DNA of 64,000 bases from Durusdinium trenchii (lineage: Eukaryota > Sar > Dinophyceae > Suessiales > Symbiodiniaceae). The translations under genes were made by a program, and so were the position numbers. Location of the stretch: contig CAXAMN010022829.1 in NCBI GenBank assembly GCA_963970005.1, forward strand, positions 863,305 to 927,304. Reading direction: 5' to 3'. This document shows, one piece after another, positions 1 to 10,767 of the stretch (positions are counted from its first letter, which is position 1; the number at the start of each line of letters is the position of its first letter). A model generated the notes under the pieces. That model made no database searches. It worked only from the letters and a program-made list of their open reading frames with translations, and was not told the DNA's origin.

Positions 1-302
1 ATGCAGTAAAGCTATATGAATGCTACCCAGCTAGTTGCTTGAGTTCACAGGACATGTACATGATTATCACACTCAAGTGCATTCATGAAGAACAAAACAT
101 TCATGACCTTTTGCAAGGCATGTAGCCTGACACAACATAGTTCTCTCAGTTCAACAACATCATGCATTTGTCCACAAGCCATTTGCCACTCCCACTTACA
201 TGTCATGAGCACATGCACATTCTCTATAGCACAGCACATTTTTATTCAAAACAATGGGTTTCTACCTATGGGCCTCTCTCAGTACCATGCCCATGCTAAC
301 CA

Positions 303-542
303 TCAGCTATCCTTGTCCTTGGGCTCCTCTTTGCAACCCCGCTCTTTGCCATGATCAGGTTCTGAAGCAGAGTCCCAAAACCCCAAATCCAATGTCTTTT
401 CAGACAAGGAATCATCCATGTACTTCTTGGCATCAGACTTGGCCATTGGTGTGGGTTCCAGCTTGGCACCAGTCTTTTCCTTCACATCCTTCATCACACC
501 ACTTGAAGTAACAGCTGCAGGCTTCTTTTGAGTTTTAACCAT
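303..542 (-). CDS. Small Lys/Glu-rich ORF or terminal exon, unknown function
   Basis: A 79-codon minus-strand reading frame runs from an ATG at 542 to a stop at 303. It is hydrophilic and charged, with 'KDVKEKTGAKLEP' near the start and 'KERGCKEEPKDKDS' at the C terminus. No domain is recognised. It lies about 550 bp downstream of the stop of the larger minus-strand gene ending at 1,087, so it is either the last exon of another gene or the start of a short one. Surrounding DNA is rich in CATG, including the simple repeat near 771-785. The frame is open further upstream, so the true 5' boundary may be a splice site. Coding status rests only on composition and an open frame. Confidence 0.35.
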   Translation of the reverse strand: MVKTQKKPAAVTSSGVMKDVKEKTGAKLEPTPMAKSDAKKYMDDSLSEKTLDLGFWDSASEPDHGKERGCKEEPKDKDS

Positions 543-544
543 GG

Positions 545-1086
545 CTTTGCACTTCAGTGGTAAGCTTGATACACTCAAAACATGAACAATCATTGGAATG
601 ACCTGCATATGCTGGACATGCTGCCACACCAAAAAGCATAGCATGAAACTGTATGGCATATCATGGCTGTACACCCTTGACCTCCACATGAAAACCATTT
701 GGCCTGGATGACACACATGACTCGTGACATGCGCACATCTTTGTCACAAGCATGAAAGAAACTGACATGACATGACATGACATGACAGTATTTGGCATGA
801 GATGTCATGGTACATGACATGGTATGCCTCTTTGGCACAACAAAAAAGCCACTTGGGCTTGAAGACTCACATGTTTGCTGTTTGCAAATACTTTTTGACT
901 CTTCGCATCTTCAAAAACTCAACCAATACTGCGTGGCTGCAACCTCACCCCAACCAAGCACCAAGCTCAACAAGCTCAACAAAGAAACAAAAGCTCACAT
1001 GTTGACATCAGCAACCCAACACTGATACATGAATACATTTGGTTGGTATAGCACTATGTTGCATGCCCATGCATCTAGACTCTATA
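545..1086. other. Non-coding spacer with CATGA-type simple repeat
   Basis: No convincing gene is seen. The stretch is dominated by CATG-containing words, including about five tandem ATGAC/TGACA units around 763-787, and resembles the intronic and flanking DNA of the 1-4.7 kb and 59-64 kb blocks. Confidence 0.5.
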
Positions 1087-3455
1087 TCATGCCCTCTTGG
1101 CTCTCTTTGCATCAGGCATTCTAGGATCACTTTTCTTTGTGACTTTCAAAGTCAATGGATCATGAGCAAGGATAGGGGCTGGATTGACCAAAATGGTAAC
1201 CTCAATCTCTCCAAGCTCAGTCTTGAAGGTCAGAGTCTTCTCTTCCAAGTTGCCATCCTCAGCCCCTGTAGCACAAGCCCAATATGGTGCAAAGGTTCCT
1301 TTGATGGTTTGATCAGGATCTTCAGCTTTGGGAAGCTTGATAGGTTTCATGGCACTGATCCAAAAGCATGTCGCTTGAAATTTGCACTTTCCAAGCCTGA
1401 CATTTGCAAGGTTGGGCTCTTTCAAGGACAGTGATGATGGTGCTTCTGGGCATGGAATGAGCTTCAAGCTCTTGGCCTTCATGTCCTTCTTGGCAAACAC
1501 CACCATCTTGGGTTGCTTTTGAACAAGGATATCACCAACATCTACATCTTCTGTGTTGTACACCTCCATGAGGGCCAGAAAGCACTGACATTTCACTATC
1601 TCCTGGGAATTGGGTGATGGAAACAAGTTGCTGAGTTCATCATCACATAGAAGTACTGGTGGCTTGGACTTGGTACCCTTCACCTTTTCAACCAGTTCCT
1701 CAGCACTCATTTTGACAGTGGTCTTCTTGGATGGCTCCAACAGTGGGTAGAAGACAAACACAGCCTCAGTTGATGAAATACTCTCTAAAGTCCACACCCT
1801 GTTGTCAAAGTCTTTGAGGGTGTAGTGGCTGCCTGGCTCTAAGCCCAACTTTAGCTTGGCAATGAACATGCTGTCTTTCCCCTCATCCAATGAAATTGGA
1901 GTTTGTGAGGTGGTCTGTTTTTTGGCAGCTGAGGGTGAACTGGCACTTCCCAATTCTGCATGGCCCTTGGTCAACTCTTGGTTGAAGAGGTCTGAAATGT
2001 CTTTCAAGGAGTACTTCTTTCCTTCAGAGCCAGACTTCTCCTTCTTGAAGATCATTAAAGTGGCCCTGATTGCTGCAATGCCAAACACCTTGTAGACATC
2101 AGCTTTCTTCTTACCACTAGCAATTTGGGACAAAGCACTGTTCCATGCCATTTCCAAAAATGCCTCTACCTCAAGGATCATGGTGAGATTCTTGGGGGAC
2201 TTGAGGCCAGTGATGTCACTCTTTGTCACTAGCTTAGCCACCCCATCAGTGCACTTACCCACAACCACATTGGTGACAATAATGGCACTTCTGATCATGG
2301 TGAAGAACTTGGACTTGGAAAGGTTCACCTCTGTCAAGGTATTCATGCACTCTTCACCAATGGTTGCATTCTCACCAAATGCCTTGCCCATGTGCGCCAA
2401 AAAGTCAACAAGACTTCCATCAGCTCCACCTGCAAATACCCACAAAAAATGAACAGCCATGAATGAACACTCATGAACAAACTTTAACCATGAAAACCTC
2501 ATGAACCAATGAATGCATGTGAGTAGTAACATGAGCATTCATGAGCAATGAGTGCCACTGGTGCAACACTCATGAAGAGTGCACGCATGCAATACAACAT
2601 CAATAATTGCATGCCTCCATGCCTTTGCACATACCTCCCCACCATAGGTGCATAGCTCTTGATGGGGCCACCAAGGCAAAGTCCATCAGCAATTGCAGCA
2701 AAGTCATGCTTTCCATCTTTTGAACTTACATTCTTGACATGACTCACCACAGCTGACATGAGCTGGATTTCATTCTGTGCCTCATATGTGGCATTGGTGC
2801 TGTTACATGCAGCTTCAATCAATGCTGGGAGTTGGGGGAACTTGTCCTCCACAATGGACAAAATGATTGTCCAAGTCCACCCTGTCTGGACCATTTTCTG
2901 CAAAGAAGGATCCTTTGCAAACAGGTGGCTTCCCAAATGACCATCTTGGCTGGCCAACTTAGCTTGGGGGGTCCTGCAAGAGTTCTTGATGGATTTCATG
3001 AACTGAGTAGTGTGCCCTTTGCTGACTGTCATGAACCGCTCTGCACCAGAAGGAATGGCAAGGAGCCCTTCACTTGCAAGTGCAAGGTCCTTGGTAAACT
3101 TGATTTGTTCATCCTTCTTTGCTGCTGACATCTCAAAAGCAACAGACCCTGTCAGCTGGGAAAGGTCTGCACCCATGGCGCAAATCATAGACCCCTTGGC
3201 ATGACAATTCCATGCATTTATGCCAAACCCTCCCCTGTTTGAGGGGTGCACCACAAACAGCTCTGGTGGCAGCTCTTGCTTGTATGCCAATCCATTTGAC
3301 AAGAGTATTTTCTCAATTTGTGCCCATTTGTTGAGCAGCCCCAACCCTGAGAAGATGATGTTCTCCACATCCTCGATGACATCGCTGCTGATCATGGTGA
3401 AATCAGCAGAGCAAAACACAAATGCTACTTCAAACTCTGGTTTGTGCAAGAAACA
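1087..3455 (-). CDS. Unidentified dinoflagellate gene, two long exons
   Basis: Two minus-strand open frames read as consecutive exons. The upstream exon starts after an acceptor TTGCAG|TGTTTC (first base 3,455) and runs to a donor GGGGAG|GTATGT (last base 2,635). The downstream exon ends with 'MPDAKRAKRA' and a stop at 1,087. With the donor phase, an acceptor GATGGAAG|TC (exon from 2,413) keeps the frame and gives '...APMVG' joined to 'SLVDFLAHMGKAFG'; the more pyrimidine-rich TTTGCAG at 2,430 would bring a stop. The product is over 700 residues, soluble-looking, with 'NRGGFGINAWNCHAKG' and 'KDFDNRVWTLES'. I recognise no catalytic domain. Style and base composition match the transposase-bearing block at 59-64 kb, so it may be an accessory ORF of the same mobile-element class; that is inference. 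Confidence 0.6.
2414..2634 (-). other. Intron of the unidentified gene
   Basis: The donor AG|GTATGT at 2,634 is a strong consensus site. Two acceptors are possible, at 2,430 (TTTGCAG|G) and 2,414 (GGAAG|T); only the second keeps the reading frame. The intron is AT-rich and carries repeated CATGAA words. Confidence 0.55.
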
Positions 3456-4272
3456 CTGCAATCAAATGGTTGACATGTCACACATGCATGCAATGCAGTG
3501 ACAATGAGGTTTGGTGGGCAGCAATGAAACAATGTACATGAACCTCACAAGTGTTGAGCAGGCCATGATATGACATGAGCAGCCTTGCATATGCCAAATA
3601 CAGGTGGTTGCAAGTGACAATTCAAACCACATGACAATTAAGTGGTTGCAAGTGTTCTCAATGCTGCATGATGCACATGGGTTACTACACAAAATGCATG
3701 TCAAAAGGCATTGCTGAAGCCTCAATAGGCCAAACAGAAACACATAACAATGACAAAACCCGTGCATGAAATGGTGCATGAATTATTGACCCAGGGCTTA
3801 AGGCATGCTTCTTTTCACACATCATACATCAGCTCATTACCAATCCATGGACATCAAGTCCAATATATGTACAATGACACCAGCTTGATACCTGGTGAAG
3901 CCCAGTTGATCTTCCAATCCTCTGGCAATGGTGATCCTGAACACTGTCGCAAATGGTTTCCCACACAAACTACTTATACATACTTTCATGGTATGTTAAA
4001 ACTTGATTTTAAAAACTCTTCTATATGCACAGTCCAAACCACCTTTCTTCCCAAAGGTTCTCATATTTGGCTGAGAGCCACCATGTACCATGCCAGAAGC
4101 CAATGCTAAAGCGAGGTTGTCCTTCATGCCACCACTGCATTTTCATATGTGCTGGGAAGAGGGCAAGCAATGCCTCTTCAGATCTCAAGGGCCAATACTG
4201 CATGCTGGCAGACATTGGATCTGCATTGCCCATGGCTGAGTCCATGACAAACAATGACAAAGTGAAAGGCAG
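3456..4272 (-). CDS. Candidate upstream exons of the unidentified gene
   Basis: The best candidate is a minus-strand exon from 4,272 (acceptor GTTGCAG|CTGCC) to about 4,026. It reads 'LPFTLSLFVMDSAMGNADP' and later 'WWHEGQPRFSIGFWHGTWW', rich in Trp and well folded-looking. A second, weaker candidate lies about 3,893-3,975 with a donor AG|GTATCA; two frames are open there and I cannot choose. The remaining 3,456-3,890 is CATG-rich and looks intronic. Joining these to the 3,455 exon is inferred from order and strand only. Confidence 0.4.
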
Positions 4273-4399
4273 CTGCAACAAATCTTGAGCACAGAATCTC
4301 ACATGAACATGAACATTAACACATGTCAACCCACATGTCTCTACCCACACATGTCCATGACAACATGCACATGTAAACCTATACAAGCAACAAACACAT

Positions 4400-4622
4400 G
4401 AACATGACAAATCACAACTAGCATGCATGCTCTCTACATGGTAAAGCCACCAGGCTTGGACATGACATGGTGACCAAAAAGTCAAAAAATGAAAGTGTGA
4501 AATTTCAAATGAACATGGCAAATCACAACTAAACATGCATGCTCTCTACAGGGTAAACCCACCAGGCTTGGACATGACATGGCAAGAACCCACAATTAAT
4601 GAAAATGCAACAATGAAAATGC
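4400..4622. repeat. 111-bp tandem duplication
   Basis: Two copies of a 111-bp unit lie head to tail. Each contains AAATCACAACTA, GCATGCTCTCTACA and CACCAGGCTTGGACATGACATGG. They differ by a few substitutions and no coding frame runs through them. Confidence 0.8.
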
Positions 4623-4789
4623 AAAATTACTATGTGTACACTGTAGATTTTTCAAAAAACAAATCATATGCAAATACAACATATTTCAACTGAAACATAT
4701 AACTTTTTCAATTCAAAAACATTCAAACATGTTGTGGTGAGACTTGGTGACCAAAAAGTCACCGACACCACATTTTTCAGTCCTCGGAG
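4623..4789. other. AT-rich spacer
   Basis: AT-rich DNA with no open frame. It marks the change from the CATG-rich block to the GGTTAG-rich stretch. Confidence 0.5.
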
Positions 4790-5050
4790 AGCTTTACCAG
4801 CTAACCCTTAAGCTAAATGGTTAGCAAATCAGCTAACCACTTAGTAACCTAGGGTTTGTTGAAGTGGCTAACCTCTAACAAACAAGCTAAGAGGTTAGAT
4901 AAACGATATAAAGTTTATAGAGGTTAGCCTCAAACCTAGAAGTGGTTAGAGAGGTTATAAACCATTACTAGAAGTTATAACCTACTTACTAGAGCTTATA
5001 ACTAGCTTATTGGAACTTATCTAACCATTTATAACTCTTCTAACCAATAA
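4790..5050. repeat. Cluster of GCTAACC / GGTTAG words in both orientations
   Basis: About 260 bp in which CTAACC, GGTTAG and TTATAAC-type words recur on both strands at irregular spacing, so the DNA can fold on itself in many registers. It is not a regular tandem telomere array (dinoflagellate telomeres are TTTAGGG-type). No ORF is present. Confidence 0.6.
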
Positions 5051-5078
5051 GATCTTCGCGGGACATCCCAGTAGGGCA

Positions 5079-5933
5079 TCATCGCTTCTTTGGACGGGGC
5101 GGTGCCCCAGGAATAGCCTCCTCTCGGGGGGCTTGGGAGTTGAACTCAAGGTAGGACTTGTCAAGTCCACGATGCAACGGCAAATACGGGTTCGCCTCAG
5201 CCCGATGTAGCCGCTTGTGTTTCCTGCCTGCACGATGTGTGCGATCCCTCTTTCTCTTCCTCTTCGATCCTCGATGGTGTCCAGGTTCACGCCGATGTCG
5301 ATGGCGGTCCCTATCAACGTCCCTCGAACCACGGGCGCTTGAAGCACCCTCCACGGCCTCCGGCTCGGTGCCCTTACCAGCCAAAGGTTCCTCAGCAGCC
5401 TCCTCCTCAGCTTTAACCTCCTCGTGACGATCAGCTGATCTCCTAGCCGGAGGCGCGGCCTTAGCGGACAGCCCCTGCTTAGTGATCACCTGGCTTGGGT
5501 GCTTCACGACGGTGGCGTCGAAGACCGCCTCGGACTCCTCGTCCTCTTGCTCGTAGGAGCTCTCGTCGGCAGCCTCCTTGTTCTTCTTGTCCTCCTCTGC
5601 TGGGGCCGCCTCCGCTCGGGGCGACCGAGGAAGCGGAGCTCTCTCTCCTCCAGGCTCGGGGTTTCCCCCAGCCGGAAGAGAGGGTGGCTCAGCGGCTGGG
5701 GCCCTCCCCTGTGGGCGTGCAGCCTGAGGTTGAGGTCCCAAGACCTTAGTCACCCTCAAGGCTCGCACCTGCCGGACCGCACTGACCACAATGTCAGTAG
5801 CGATGGCCCTCAAGCCTGGATGACCCCAGGTGAAGCTCAACTCGGAGCCCAGGGCCTCCCAGCCGCTGCAACCAAGACACCAGGTGTCACCGGTCGACGG
5901 GGCGGTCCGGTGACACTTGGCGCACAAGGCCAT
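5079..5933 (-). CDS. Zinc-ribbon, Arg/Lys-rich protein of a repetitive dinoflagellate family
   Basis: The ATG at 5,933 opens a 284-codon frame to a stop at 5,079; the frame is open upstream to 5,984. The N-terminal 60 residues carry a CX2CX11CX2C zinc ribbon ('LCAKCHRTAPSTGDTWCLGC') followed by 'WEALGSELSFTWGHPGLR' and 'SAVRQVRALR'. From memory this N-terminal module recurs in many dinoflagellate proteins, often near repeats. The middle is Pro/Ala/Glu-rich and disordered. The C-terminal third is strongly basic ('RDRHRHRREPGHHRGSKRKR'), suggesting nucleic-acid binding. GC content is much higher than in neighbouring DNA, consistent with a separate origin. It could be the nucleic-acid-binding ORF of an element whose polymerase is not in the window. 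Confidence 0.6.
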   Translation of the reverse strand: MALCAKCHRTAPSTGDTWCLGCSGWEALGSELSFTWGHPGLRAIATDIVVSAVRQVRALRVTKVLGPQPQAARPQGRAPAAEPPSLPAGGNPEPGGERAPLPRSPRAEAAPAEEDKKNKEAADESSYEQEDEESEAVFDATVVKHPSQVITKQGLSAKAAPPARRSADRHEEVKAEEEAAEEPLAGKGTEPEAVEGASSARGSRDVDRDRHRHRREPGHHRGSKRKRKRDRTHRAGRKHKRLHRAEANPYLPLHRGLDKSYLEFNSQAPREEAIPGAPPRPKKR

Positions 5934-6075
5934 GAACCGCCTCGAAGCTAAATGGAGCCAGTGGCCGGCGGAGCATTCGTGCAAATTAACTCACCTTACG
6001 GAAGTTTTCATATATCCTGATCCTACACCCCAACCAGCACACGCGCTCCACTGGACGTGGCTTGCACACAAAACT

Positions 6076-6478
6076 GGAAATCTGCTCAGTGGTCTGTTGG
6101 AGATTTGTTGGAGGACAACCCACCCCAACAAATGCACCAATGTTTCAGGCCTGATTCAGACCGGGTTCAGGCCCCGTTCAGTAGAGGGTATCGCTTCGAA
6201 GCTACGTACGGAAAAATACGGCCCTGGCGAAACCTGTGAAAACACAAAGGGCGGTTGCAAACTTTTCGAACATTGATTAACTTGTCCAAAGGCCCCAAAG
6301 GCCCGCTCCAAACCACACAACATTGGAAATCTGCTCAGTGGTCTTGTGGAGATTTTTGGAGAACAGCCCACCCCAACAAATGCACCAATGTTTCGGGCCT
6401 GATTCAGACCCGGTTCAGGCCTCGTTCAGTAGAGGGTATTGCTTCGAAGCTACGTCCGGAAAAATGCGGCCCTGGCAA
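6076..6478. repeat. Two direct copies of a ~153-bp unit
   Basis: Copies at about 6,076-6,229 and 6,325-6,477 share GGAAATCTGCTCAGTGG, CCCACCCCAACAAATGCACC, TTCAGTAGAGGGTAT and CTTCGAAGCTACGT with scattered substitutions. Period is about 249 bp, with unrelated DNA between. Confidence 0.85.
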
Positions 6479-6632
6479 AGGGTTTTTCACAAAGCGCGTT
6501 TTTCAGCCTGCAACACACTGGGGACTTGCATGAAATTGTTGATCCTGATGGATGGAGGAACCAAGGGCCTTTTCAGACATTTGTCAGACCTCTGAAACGG
6601 GCACCCTCCCTGCCAGTTGTTCCAGAAGTTCT

Positions 6633-7430
6633 TTTTTAAAGCTGGGGGTGCTTTCACACAGTCTGAAACAGGTCTGAATCAGGTCTGAAACACAATTGGA
6701 AACCTAAAGGCGCTGAATTGAACTTACCAGCAAATCTGGGATGAGAGCCAGGTTTAGAAAAGAAGGTCTGCGCACAGTTAGAGATGAAGCTGACAAATCC
6801 CTGGTCGCACCTACAGCGTGTAAATCCTGAGCAGCAAGGCAGGTACGGAACCAACCACAGCAGCTAAATCCCTGCTCGCACCCAGCCCATGGGGCCAACC
6901 ACAGCAAGTACGTAAAACTTAAGCTGCACCCAACCGATAATCCGACCACAAACCTAACCAAAGCAACTAAATCCCTGGTCGCGCCAGGTGCTTCCAGGAA
7001 ACAGCCATTGATATGCGGTCAACCAATTTCCGGAGCTAGCCAACAGCTGTCGCAATAAACAACAAAGCCCCAAAAAGCACAGCTCTCATCCCAGGCCCGC
7101 TGGTAAGTTCAATTCAGCGCCTTTCGATTTCCAATTGGGTGACAAAACGCGCGTGGAATTGTAGTGCAATTTGCATGGAATTGGCAAAGATATGGACCGC
7201 CAGCCGCTCTCCTGTCAAATCTGATGTGTTTCAGACCTGGTTCAGACCTGTTTCAGACTGTGTGAAGGCCCCCCCAGCTTTTAAAAGCAGTTCCGTGCAC
7301 AGTTTTTCATTCGTTGCCAATTCCACAAGCAAGTTGCAGCACAATTCCACGTGCGTTTTGTCACCCAATTGGAAATATAAAGGTGTTGAATTGAACTTGC
7401 CAGCAAACCTGGAGGGCAAAAGAAATTCCT
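6633..7430. repeat. Fold-back repeat: one unit in alternating orientation
   Basis: A unit containing CAGTCTGAAACAGGTCTGAA and AAAGGCGCTGAATTGAACTT lies forward at 6,633-6,749, inverted at 7,082-7,285, and forward in part at 7,296-7,430 (AATTCCACGTGCGTTTTG, then CAATTGGAAATATAAAGG). The DNA can form two nested hairpins with arms above 100 bp. The 6,790-6,990 interior has three short repeats of TAAATCCCTG. No transposase frame is seen. Confidence 0.75.
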
Positions 7431-7512
7431 TTTCCCTGAACTCGAGCAAAATTGGCACACAGTTCAAAGGACAGTTCAACACCTATAGTGTCGGCTTGCT
7501 CCATCGCCCGTA

Positions 7513-7555
7513 GTGTGTGTGTGTGTGTGGCTGTGTGTGTGTTTCTGTGGGTGTG
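7513..7555. repeat. GT-rich microsatellite
   Basis: Imperfect (GT)n run interrupted by GC and TTTC. Confidence 0.9.
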
Positions 7556-8301
7556 GAAGACCCAAAATTAAGAACATACAATCTAGACTCTAATTTTGGT
7601 CGCGTATTTCTTATCCTTGATGCCTCAATTAAGAAATATTCTAGACTCTACCCCCAAAAACCTGTTTTCTTAATATAAAGTTCAGCCGTACACCAATCAC
7701 GAGCATGGTGCCTCCCAAAACAAACCCTCAAGCCACAAGTTTTAGATTGCCAACCCTCACATATATTGCTGCTGCGGTCCTGGACCAGTCACCTCAGGCA
7801 AAACAGGGATGTTCAACAATGAGTAGCAGTAGGCCAATGACTCGGACTCATTGGCCCTACGCACCTTTTCTCCACTGCAAAGAACAGGAACTAAGACCAC
7901 CACCACGTCCAAAAGTACTGCACCTGCCACGAAAGCTGCACATCGACGTAAAACCACCCCGATCTCCTGCACCTGTCACGAAAAGTCCCGCTCGGGCCCA
8001 GCAGATTCTGCAAGCCTGCGCAGTCGAAATGCACTTCGAAGATCTCGAGGTGAATGAATTTAATGCAAATAGCAGCGGCCACAAGCACCTCCGATCAAAC
8101 ACCCGTCCTTAACTCTTACCGTAAGAACCCCTAGTGTGGACACATGACCCAAGAACACCAGCAGGTTTTTGGGATATAGACTCTAGGGTCCCACATAACA
8201 CTTCAGATCTTCTGAATCCCACTGACTCTCTGACTCTGAGACGTCCTCTCCAACTCTGTCCTCTGACCCGCCCATCCGTAGTGACGACTTGGGTCATTGT
8301 C
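7556..8301. other. Stretch without a supported gene
   Basis: Contains two copies of TCTAGACTCTA (near 7,580 and 7,640) and a GC-richer part at 7,900-8,060. The missing 3' exons of the DNAJA-like gene would be expected here or further left. I could not place one with confidence. Confidence 0.4.
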
Positions 8302-10767
8302 CAAGTCGCCGATCATCCAAGTGGTGGACGACCAGCCTAGTCGTCGGGCGGACACAAACCGTATCAGCGTATCCCCTTTCGATGATCAAACGTATACAAT
8401 ATATAGTATTCAGTATACAAATGACTATTGATACCTGCCCAAAGCTGTATTGACATATGCTTCCAACACATACCGTATTTTGACTTACATACAGAAACCG
8501 TGGTTGGTCTCTTGGAGCTACTACGGTGAACACACACGTTGAATCAATCGGGGACCCTCTTGAACGACACATCGATCGCGAGTTCAGGTTCTTACGCGCC
8601 TGAAGCCAGTGAGAGCCTCCGCAAGTGTAAGGTCCACTGAAAGGTAGAGATCAGCCTGGCGGTCTCGAACTGTTGCAAATAGTCATGTACTACCTGCAAA
8701 TCCAGGAAACACAGACACATTGGAAACCCATGTTCAAAAAGCAACAACAAACACAACACCTCATTTACAGTGTTTGGTCGGTTTGGGGTGAAATTTCCAG
8801 ATGTCTGGCATCCACAGACTGACCTCTTCAGCACGGAGCTTCCCACTTGGCTTCGGCCCAGGACGTGTAGATGGATCCACTGCCACCCTCTGAAAGGGTA
8901 ATGTGTTCGTCCTTGGTCATAGCCTGGGAGGGTCCGTACCTAGCTTCTGAGAAGGTGGCAGTGGATCCCGAGCTAGGGAGTCTTGATTAGCAAAACATAT
9001 TGTTATATATTTAAAACAAATATATATACAATATGTTACATCTCCATGTGGGTGGTTCATCAATCAACACTCCACATTGACTGCATTCCCATGAGGATGT
9101 CCCAAATGGTGACCTGCACTAACCAGAGAATGCATGAGTCCCGCCGTTCGAAGTGAACACGAACGACACACTGAGACTGAGCTCGGGTCTAAGACTCAGG
9201 TGTCACCCAAAGAACAACATGAACCACATCTACATCATCTATATATGGACTTATGGATCCAACATCAAACACCAGTTGGGGCCTCTAAACTCGATCACAC
9301 GCAGTGGCCAAACATTTTTCTTGAGAACCTATCTGGAGCACTCAAATATGCTACAGTAACAATTGGAACATAACCTCAGAAAATGTACTGTGCCCATCTT
9401 CAAACATTCCGTTCAAACTTCAGATATGTTTCCAACCACATCCATGTTCATGCTCCTCCCGGAGAGCCAAGGCCTCGGAGCCCTCCTTCCAAGGCCGCTT
9501 CTGTTGCCAAGCCTCCTTCCTCATGAACTTGGGGTGGTCCTGGTGGTGTTGCGTCTCATCACGCGCGCCGAAACGCGGCGCGCGAATCGGGAAAAGGCGC
9601 ATGTGTTGTCGGATATTGTGTGATCAGAAATTGCAATTGGATTGGGAGACAACAACAACAAATATTTACACAAACAACAAACATCTTGATGGACCCCAAC
9701 TGTTGAAAGAAGTGCAAAAAAATGGGGATCCGCATCATGAGAAGGGTTCGACACCATGCCATGAATGTGTTATGCTTGTGGGATAGTGACTTTGATGGCC
9801 GCTGATGTTTTGTGGAGCGCAATGTCCGGCCAAACCCAACACGAAGAAGTCCGCAAATCGTCCTCCCTGCCCTCATTCGGAACATGAAGACATCTTATCA
9901 ACAGTTCGTTCTGAGACAATCCGGGGAAAAAGGCGTTGAGTTGAGAGATAGATGCACAATCCAGGCCCCCATCCCTCTTACAATCCGATGGGGGAATCTA
10001 CGTCCCTCCGCTCAGCTCCGGTCGGACGACGGGTCCGGTCAACCGGGGTCTATTTGGATGAATCCCCTTCGTTTTGGCCCCAACCCCGGGGCCAGCTTCA
10101 GGATAGTGCATCACTAAATGAACATGACCAATATACAGATATACATACCAATACTCAAAATGCGCTACCCTAAAAGACCAGTGCTGCTAGTTTGGGTGAA
10201 TGGATGCTACTACATGATGCTACATACCAGTAGCTGCCATCCACTCTCCCCCCAAAAAATAGCTTCACCACTTCGCCATCTTCTTCACTCCCCTCCACTT
10301 ATCAGGCAAATCCACTGCCTGCTCGCGCACCACCACGACCAAGTCACCCGGCTCGCAGCCGGGCGCTTCATCGGCCTCGTCGTGCTGTGAATGGACATGA
10401 CATGGATTGAAAACAAGAGTCAATGCTTTATCCCATATATTATATTATACAATCCGAATCCCATTTGGCTGTTTTCTGGTCCCAAGTTAAGATGATTCAT
10501 AGTCCGACTACGGGAATGAAGGTGAGCCTTTCAAAAGAAAAGAGCCCCCAAAAACAGTCGGTGATCCTATGGGATCTCATGCTGTTTCTAAGAAAAGACT
10601 CCCAGACTCCCAAAAGTCCAATGAGCTGGGCTTCATCTCCTCCGAAACATCCGGAACAACGAACATCCGAGAAGAACCTTCGCCACGACCAACTGACTCC
10701 TCACCTTGCCGTGGAGGATGATCTTGTGGCCATTGGGCGAACCCTTTTCCACAAAGACCTCCAACAC
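8302..10767 (-). CDS. DNAJA-like C-terminal substrate-binding exons
   Basis: Exon 10,767-10,705 ends 'GSPNGHKIILHGK'; exon 10,375-10,319 reads 'ADEAPGCEPGDLVVVVREQ'; exon 9,539 begins 'DHPKFMRK'; exon 8,636-8,596 reads 'DLTLAEALTGFRR'; exon 8,336 reads 'LVVHHLDDRRL'. These match, in order, the 'GEADEAPGxxPGDV', 'HxxFxRxGxDL', 'LxEALxGF' and 'HLDGR' motifs of type I DnaJ. The usual 'KPGDVKxxxxEGMP' segment that should follow was not found. Confidence 0.82.

Noticed and set aside
4400..4622. CRISPR array
   Set aside because: Only two long direct copies, no short repeats with unique spacers, and the DNA is eukaryotic.
4790..5050. Interstitial telomere repeat
   Set aside because: GGTTAG words are irregular, in both orientations and not in a fixed tandem period, so this is not a telomere array.
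7900..8060. Missing last exon of the DNAJA-like gene ('LEIFEVHFD')
   Set aside because: It resembles the family's late beta strand only weakly and lacks an AG|G acceptor and the expected preceding motifs.
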